From Nemania diffusa (taxonomy: Eukaryota; Ascomycota; Sordariomycetes; Xylariales; Xylariaceae), in assembly GCA_038501195.1 (NCBI GenBank), contig JBBPUQ010000008.1, forward strand, positions 786,001-850,000: DNA of 64,000 bases, written 5' to 3'. The position numbers and the translations under genes are program-made. This document shows positions 58,518 through 64,000 of the stretch, piece after piece. Every line of letters starts with the position of its first letter. Position 1 is the first letter of the stretch. Below the pieces are notes generated by a model. That model ran no database searches, was not told the origin of the DNA, and worked only from the letters and a program-made list of their open reading frames with translations.

Positions 58518-59638
58518 ATGACGCCAGCTGAAGCCAGGCGGCAGCTTAATAAGGGGCGCCGTACACGCCCCTATTTGGCCGTCTATTTCTTGCGACAACT
58601 TTTGCAGCACATTATCCGTGCTACAATACTTTGCCTTATCATATATCCCTGGGGCGACGAGAAGAAGCACGAGCATTTCATCACCAACATTCGCGACATT
58701 GACGAGCGGAAGCGAGGCAATTGCGAGGCTAATCTTTCAGACCTTCTCAAGGGTGCTGTTACCTTTATACGGGTTTTACGTTTTCGTACGTCTCGATTGA
58801 CTCCCTTTGCATCATCCAAAGGGATGGCGGAGACTTTGAAAGCGAGGCAGGGCGTATGGAGCTAGTCCATGGCGAGCCTCATTGCGTTATTGCTGCAACA
58901 CATACCACGGCGACTTTAGATAAGTTCTGGATATCTCGGTCGGGTGAACCCTATCTCGAGATAAAGATACCACACGGCCACTCAACAAATGCCTCCATAG
59001 TAGAGAGCTTGAAGAAGACGTGCCCCAGGCGCATTTCAATACGAGGGTGGGCATTGCAAGAACTTGTTTTATCGTGGCGCATGATAATCTTCACCGTAAA
59101 ACGAGTATACCTGGCATGCAGTAATGGATCGCGCTGCGACCGAGGTAGCTGCAAAACCTCGATATGAACGGTCGATTTTTCTAGCGACCCGACCTTCCTA
59201 AGACCTGTGATGCAGTCCACCGAGGATACAGAGGCCGTCTAGTATTAGTTCTTGTGCGAGAATTACTCGAGACGCAACTTCAGTCGCATCACGAACTGAC
59301 GCTTAGGCATTGCTGGTCTACAGCAAAGACTGATTAGAGGTTTCAAGGTTGATGATGGAGGCTTTGGCGCATTCGAGGCCCCAGAAGATCAAACACAGCG
59401 CCGAGCTTTGTTTGGGAGGCGTCTCTTGTGGAGGCGAGGAAATAAGGCAAAAAAATTGGCCAAGATTGACCATAGGAAGGCAAACCCTCCAGCATCAGTT
59501 CTCTCGTGGTCTTGGATGGCATATGAGGAAGACATCGACTGTGTGGATGGTTCTGTTCTGCCATTCAATAACCGGCCATCATTTAGCCGTGTCGCTAAAT
59601 CAACGCCATATTTCAACATCCAGGAAATATTTGCCTAA
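58518..59638 (+). pseudogene. Decayed HET-domain (heterokaryon incompatibility) gene
   Basis: Pieces of a HET domain appear in order on the plus strand but in different frames. An early block has YPWGDEKKHEHF and later AVTFIRVLRF (frame of 58518). Then comes a SIDSLCIIQRDGGDFE block, continuing to ATHTTATLDKF (frame of 58856) and RGWALQELVLSWR, then a stop. A late block carries SWSWMAYEE (frame of 59408). Intact HET domains have the same order: YCWG, the IDSLCI helix, RxWxLQE, and the SWSW segment. One base is missing near 58777 between the first two blocks. Stops near 59165 and 59300 separate the rest. HET proteins trigger cell death on meeting an incompatible partner. No intron explains the frame changes. 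Confidence 0.75.
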
Positions 59639-59764
59639 TGGCGCCCATGTACCATCTATAATGAGCTGGTGGCTTTTCAGGATTCCCATTGTGCGACTGC
59701 AATTCTCCAAAACATGGTATTGTAAGGTCATGAATCGTAGAGGCATATAGCCAAATGTGGCCGC

Positions 59765-62020
59765 TCACTCACAGAAAACCATCCTTGCCATGGCCCTGTC
59801 CTCAGCAAAGCGCCGGTCTAGCTTGGTTTTATCAACATAACCTGTCCTGCTCTTTCCATTTACTATCTCTTGGCTGCACGCCCTCTTATTAGGAACCAGC
59901 TGACCCAATGGGTGCCGAGGGCGATCCAGCAGTGCGGCCCGTTCGAAATCGATGAGCATAACGCCCCCAGTCTCGGGGTTCCGCAGTATATTCGGCCTAC
60001 GGACGTCTTCATGCACCACGCCTTCTTGATGAACCGCGCGGAGGACCTGAGACAAGCTAGCCTCTAGGAGACGCTGTTCTTTTTCTCCAATCTCCACTTC
60101 GTGTAGACTGTATCCTCCCCACGATAAGAACATCATGTATATAATGTCAACGCGATGATCGTAATGGTAAGTTCTATTGATAGATCGAAGGTCGATAGCT
60201 CCGAGGAAAACAGGTACGCTGGTTCCCTGGACGGGCCTGAGGCGCTCGTACACGGCAGCCTCGTGCTCAAGATCTTTGACGAACGCGCGTACCGTACCCT
60301 TACACGCGAACGTGTACCCATAGGCTAGCATCGTCACTTGGAACAGTGCCCCACGGGCTCCTTCTATTCCCAACTTGGTAACCCCATTATCTAGTGAACC
60401 TTTCAGCTGCTGCGAAAGCAGCCGAAGCCACTCAGTATGTCGCACGGGATGGGCAAGGCGGGCGTAATCGGGTGTTCTGCCGCTTCCTTGATGGTGAGAT
60501 GCGACGTTAGGACATCCTGGATCGAGAAGGCCCCCATTTACCAGCCCCAGGAGGCACTTTTGCGTACAATGCTGCCGACCATGACCATGACCTCCACGCG
60601 GCCGCTGTGCCAGAATGCGCTGGCTGCGTCGCACTGTCTGGTTCGGGCGATCGCCTGCTCGGTGCTCGGCCGGGCTGGGCGCATTAATGGGTTCTTCTAT
60701 TCTTCGCCGACGCGTTTTTTTGCTTGCCACAATCGGCGACCGATCAAAGGTCGAGTAAGTTGTAGGCGCGTAAGTGGAAGAGGTATCCGGTGCTTGTCTC
60801 TCGTCTGCTAGGATGGAGCGCAGCATACTCTCAAAATCTTCGGTCCAAGTTCCGAGGGTGCTTTTGACCCGCTCACGCTCATCCTGTCCATGCTCTCGTC
60901 GTTGACCCGGGGGCCCGAGCGCGACTAGGCTGAACGCGAGGTACTGGCCCACGGCCGCACAGGACTGGAGGTTATGTGGGTGGGCGGCCGCCTCAGATTT
61001 GGGTTCCGCTAGGTGGTAGTATAGTGTATCTGCTTCGTCCCAGTCGATTTTGAGAAACACGATGGCCTCGCCGGTAGTCAGCAGGCCAAACTCGAGTCCA
61101 CCCAGGATCATGTAATGGTATGTCTGCGTGATGGCAGCCGCTGTCAGTCTTTCGGCATGGTACCGGAATCGACCCTCGGGATCGGCCGGGGTAGGGATGG
61201 TCTTTCGATTGACAACTTCTTTGTAGATGTTCATTGATCGCAAGCCTAGGCGAAGATGAGGTGCAGTTAGTTTATGAGGTGCTTTGTATTCCGAGATGTA
61301 GATCATGGTTCGTTTCGAGGGCTCGTCGTCGGAACGGTAGACACATATCTGATCTGGCCGCAACTGATTGAGGTCCAGCCCGCGGTCCGGCGTCTGGGGC
61401 GGCGACAACGTAGCCTCTCGGGCGACAACCTCTTCGGCATCATCACGAAGAGCACTAGGGTGGTTTTCGAAAATGATGCCGTTGCCGATATCGAAGGCGC
61501 TCTTGAACTCAGGCACCGTTTTTAGCTCGTCCATGATGGTCCTGACCGGGTCTTCCACGCCAATATGCATAAAGTACTCTAGCGTCTTCTCGTCTCTGAT
61601 TAGACGTAGCAATAGCCTTTTTCCTAGGCCATCCAAGAAAGTTCGATTCTCGAATACGCGGCGTTCGGGAGAGCAGGTCGCGTAGAGCTCCCCGAAAGTT
61701 ACACTTTGTTCGTGCAGAAAGTCGGACCATGGCTTGAGGTTCGTCGGGCAGTATTTGTTCCGGGGGTTGGTGATCGGGCCTCGCGAGGTCAGCGCCTTGT
61801 TCGTTTCTACCCCGAGGTTAGAGAAGACAAGCTCATGGCAAGCTGCAATGTATTCGTCCAATGACGTCGGCCGCCTATGCTCTTCTGACTCGTCAGCACG
61901 TTGCTGTTCCCTGTCGGCGCGTTGTTTCTCTTCTAGTCGGCCTTTCTCTGCTTCCCTAATTTTTTTTTCCGCATCTCGCAGCCGCGCCTGCAGTTCCGCT
62001 GTTGTAATTGATTCCTCCAT
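59765..62020 (-). CDS. Coiled-coil/nuclease-like/kinase-like protein (CR-effector-like)
   Basis: A single exon encodes 751 residues. Residues 1-50 form an Arg/Glu-rich coiled coil. Residues about 50-370 belong to an expanded fungal family. Within them, GNGIIFENHP, DQICVYR and then ISEYKAPHKL space out as E..D..ExK, the pattern of a PD-(D/E)XK nuclease fold. A charged linker (Arg/Lys-rich, about 400-500) follows. The C-terminal domain is kinase-like: VVHEDVRRPNIL serves as catalytic loop and LIDFERAALL as the DFG equivalent (DFE). A restriction-nuclease-like domain fused to a kinase is the architecture described for eukaryotic CR (Crinkler-type) effectors. That assignment is inference from motif spacing. 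The Lys of the small lobe is not evident, so kinase activity is uncertain. Confidence 0.8.
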   Translation of the reverse strand: MEESITTAELQARLRDAEKKIREAEKGRLEEKQRADREQQRADESEEHRRPTSLDEYIAACHELVFSNLGVETNKALTSRGPITNPRNKYCPTNLKPWSDFLHEQSVTFGELYATCSPERRVFENRTFLDGLGKRLLLRLIRDEKTLEYFMHIGVEDPVRTIMDELKTVPEFKSAFDIGNGIIFENHPSALRDDAEEVVAREATLSPPQTPDRGLDLNQLRPDQICVYRSDDEPSKRTMIYISEYKAPHKLTAPHLRLGLRSMNIYKEVVNRKTIPTPADPEGRFRYHAERLTAAAITQTYHYMILGGLEFGLLTTGEAIVFLKIDWDEADTLYYHLAEPKSEAAAHPHNLQSCAAVGQYLAFSLVALGPPGQRREHGQDERERVKSTLGTWTEDFESMLRSILADERQAPDTSSTYAPTTYSTFDRSPIVASKKTRRRRIEEPINAPSPAEHRAGDRPNQTVRRSQRILAQRPRGGHGHGRQHCTQKCLLGLVNGGLLDPGCPNVASHHQGSGRTPDYARLAHPVRHTEWLRLLSQQLKGSLDNGVTKLGIEGARGALFQVTMLAYGYTFACKGTVRAFVKDLEHEAAVYERLRPVQGTSVPVFLGAIDLRSINRTYHYDHRVDIIYMMFLSWGGYSLHEVEIGEKEQRLLEASLSQVLRAVHQEGVVHEDVRRPNILRNPETGGVMLIDFERAALLDRPRHPLGQLVPNKRACSQEIVNGKSRTGYVDKTKLDRRFAEDRAMARMVFCE

Positions 62021-62387
62021 TTATCCTGTAGAGCGATAACTATTACGGAAAATAAGATGTATGAGGAAGAGAATTAGAGGCTATAACTGGAGAGGGAGTT
62101 ATAGCAAGAGGTAGGGATGGTTGCCATGGGTGACTAACGCCCAAACCCCACTGAGGGACCCATATATATACCTCTCTGTAGGCTAGGAAAACCGGGACTA
62201 TGTAGATAACCAGATATGCCAATCGAATCCAGACTAAGGTTAGTATATAATACTTGAATAAATTCTGATTGGTATATGCATAATCCTAGTTTTCCACTTT
62301 TTAAGTACTACCTCAGACTAACCTACCCCTGTCTACGTATTCCCAGGACAGTTGAGATGCTGAATATAACAGATTAGGTGTACCCAC
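62021..62387. other. Upstream flank with weak inverted repeat
   Basis: Around 62183-62297 there are partial inverted matches (CTAGGAAAAC against CTAGTTTTCC; ATATGCCAATC against GATTGGTATAT). These share the CCAATC word with the fold-back repeat at 628-848. The nuclease-kinase promoter must lie here. Confidence 0.35.
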
Positions 62388-63066
62388 ACAACCTGACCAG
62401 TACCCCCCCTTGATCAACACACCACCACCCAAATCAAGTCAGTGAAGTGGATGCGATCAACAGCGCTAAAACACTAGTACTGGTCGGATAATTTAAAAAT
62501 AAAATGAATAAAGTAATTGATTATTAATCGATTGCAATAAAATTTTAACTTAGAAAAAATTTATATATAAATATTAATCGATTAATAATTAATTAATAAT
62601 TAATAAAGATATATATATAATTAAAATTTTTTTTAAAAAAAAATAAATATTAATTAAATATTAATCGATTATTAATTAATTAATAATTAATTTATATATA
62701 TATAAAGTTTTTTTTAAAATAAAAAAATAAAAAATAAAAAATAAAATATTAAATATTAATTAATTATTAATTAATTATTAATCGATTAGCTATTAATTAA
62801 CAAATATTATATTATATATATATATATATATATTTAATATTGTTTTAATATTAATATTAAAATAATAAATAATATAAATATTTTTTATTTATTAAATATT
62901 AATTAATTAATATTTAATTATTTATCGATTATTAATCGATTAACTATTTAACAAAAAAATTTTGAATTTTACTAGTAGTGGTCGGATGGGGCGGCTCTCT
63001 TATTTTCTATTGGCTGCTTTTTAGCACTGTAGGTATGTGGGGGTAGGGGGGTACTGGTCGGGTTGT
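62388..63066. mobile_element. 0.68-kb terminal-inverted-repeat element, AT-saturated core
   Basis: The ends are near-perfect inverted repeats: ACAACCTGACCAGTACCCCCC at the left and its complement at 63046-63066 match at 20 of 21 positions. Inside, a 17-bp direct repeat (62473-62489 and 62971-62987, one mismatch, containing GGTCGGAT) brackets about 480 bp of nearly pure A/T. Most of the few remaining C and G bases there are in ATCGAT palindromes. This fits a non-autonomous DNA element with its core heavily altered by repeat-induced point mutation. No coding capacity is seen and no target-site duplication was confirmed. Confidence 0.7.
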
Positions 63067-63098
63067 CAGGCCCCTCACAGATTAGCCTATCAGTATAA

Positions 63099-64000
63099 TC
63101 ACAATTTAGACAGCTGACCAATCTTCATCTCCCAAATCTCCTTATCGCCCAACCAATTCAAGACATCGCCTACGCCTTTGCCACGATTGCTGCCGACCAT
63201 ACCACCTTTTGGGTCAAGGTCTGGACCTGGATCATTAATTTGCAAAACCCGCCGTGTGGTATCCTTTCCAACCTCGAGAATAGTCCCAGAGATTATCTCG
63301 GGATCAACAACGCATCGTAGCATCGCCGCGGCAACCTCTTCAGGGGTAACCCAGGCATCCCGGTCGGGGTCTAGATACCGCGACTTTTCCGGGTGCTCAG
63401 TCCAGAGCGGCGTGCGCACGATGCCAGGCGCGACACCGTTGACGCGTACCCCAACATGTTCTTCGAGAGGGGCAAGGCAGCGCACAAATCCAGTGATGGC
63501 GAACTTGGACGCACCATAGAGGGGGGCATGGATAACGCCCAACTGGCCTGCCACGGAAGAAATATGCACAATTCTTTTCGGGTTGCTCTTAGATACTTTG
63601 GACGGCCCTTTGATGCTCGGATCAGAGGGTGGGTATAGCCACAGCGACAGAGCGAGCTGGGTGGCTCTAATCGGGTGAGTGAGGTTGATATCCAACAGAG
63701 CGTATCGGTTTGCGTCGACCTGGTCTTGGCTACTTGCAGATCCAGGGGGATGCCAGAAGCTTGTCCAGTGTGGCTCGTATACCCCAGCCCCTGGGCAGAC
63801 AATGTCAAAGTCACCGAACTCCTCGAGAGTTGCGGCGAACATGCGAGAGAGTTCAGCCCATACAGTAACGTCGGTTTTCACGAACGCGGCACGGGGCGAC
63901 TTGCTTCGGTCACTGTATTTTTCGATAAGACTTTTAGCTTCCGGTCGTAAAGCCACATCTGCTAACACAACATTGCATTTTTCAGAAAGCAAAAGAGCCG
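63099..64000 (-). CDS. Short-chain dehydrogenase/reductase, N-terminus beyond edge
   Basis: The C-terminal ~300 residues of an SDR; the frame is still open at the window edge, so the GxxxGxG cofactor motif lies outside. Visible are LLSEKCNVVLADV (second strand with Asp, suggesting NAD preference), a VKTDVT stretch, CPGAGVYEP (the NAG position reads GAG), IVHISSVAG with the catalytic Ser, and YGASKFAITGF with catalytic Tyr and Lys. VRVNGVAPGIVRTP follows. The sequence recalls the 15-hydroxyprostaglandin-dehydrogenase-like group of fungal SDRs. The substrate is unknown. No intron is needed within the visible part. Confidence 0.88.
   Translation of the reverse strand, partial: ALLLSEKCNVVLADVALRPEAKSLIEKYSDRSKSPRAAFVKTDVTVWAELSRMFAATLEEFGDFDIVCPGAGVYEPHWTSFWHPPGSASSQDQVDANRYALLDINLTHPIRATQLALSLWLYPPSDPSIKGPSKVSKSNPKRIVHISSVAGQLGVIHAPLYGASKFAITGFVRCLAPLEEHVGVRVNGVAPGIVRTPLWTEHPEKSRYLDPDRDAWVTPEEVAAAMLRCVVDPEIISGTILEVGKDTTRRVLQINDPGPDLDPKGGMVGSNRGKGVGDVLNWLGDKEIWEMKIGQLSKL

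Noticed and set aside
62490..62970. AT-saturated block as a replication origin or centromere piece
   Set aside because: It is under 0.5 kb and bounded by inverted and direct repeats, which fits a decayed element better. No other evidence supports an origin.

Overview
This window is nuclear DNA of a filamentous ascomycete (Pezizomycotina, probably a Sordariomycete). The evidence is that most genes carry several short introns (about 45-125 nt) with GT..AG ends and a CTAAC/CTAAT branch site just before the acceptor. The gene families are typical of moulds: fungal NACHT/NLR, HET, SRPK-like kinases, CorA-like membrane proteins, TetX-like and salicylate-hydroxylase-like monooxygenases. Intergenic DNA is rich in CCTAGGTA-type words. 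I see no tRNA, rRNA or CRISPR. Exon joins below were worked out by hand from splice sites and reading frame, and nearly all close in frame.

Left part (1-15 kb): about 3.3 kb without a supportable gene, holding a 221-bp fold-back repeat and perhaps a decayed transcription-factor fragment. Then come an aldehyde dehydrogenase, a DUF2456-like membrane protein, an MFS transporter, an SRPK-like kinase with an altered DFG motif, an unrecognised GC-rich gene and a secreted GH43-type glycosidase. Middle-left (16-30 kb): a 12-exon SNF2/Rad5-Rad16-like ATPase, a 0.54-kb inverted-repeat element with an AT-rich core, and a very large gene encoding protein kinase + NACHT + two C2H2-like fingers + ankyrin. 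This is an NLR-type receptor architecture with an intact-looking kinase as the N-terminal domain. Divergent from it lies a 57-residue spliced small gene, followed by a CorA-like two-helix membrane protein.

Middle (31-46 kb): an Artemis/SNM1-type DNA-repair nuclease, a TetX-like FAD monooxygenase, a PI-specific phospholipase C, three unrecognised proteins (one acidic, one with a C-terminal hydrophobic segment, one proline-rich) and a small secreted four-cysteine protein. Right part (46-64 kb): Dug2 (WD40 + M20 peptidase of glutathione breakdown), a threonine-nucleophile asparaginase-like hydrolase, a second FAD monooxygenase and a DUF885 metal-hydrolase-like protein. Then follow a frameshifted HET-domain pseudogene, a coiled-coil/nuclease-like/kinase-like protein resembling CR-type (Crinkler) effectors, a 0.68-kb inverted-repeat element with an extremely AT-rich core, and the truncated end of a short-chain dehydrogenase.

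Housekeeping genes (dug2, PLC, SNM1, SNF2) are thus interleaved with self/non-self-recognition genes (kinase-NACHT, HET relic, nuclease-kinase protein), and the AT-rich decayed elements sit beside those recognition genes. The best candidates for an undescribed system are the kinase-NACHT receptor at 20.8-26.6 kb and the HET relic plus nuclease/kinase gene at 58.5-62.0 kb.
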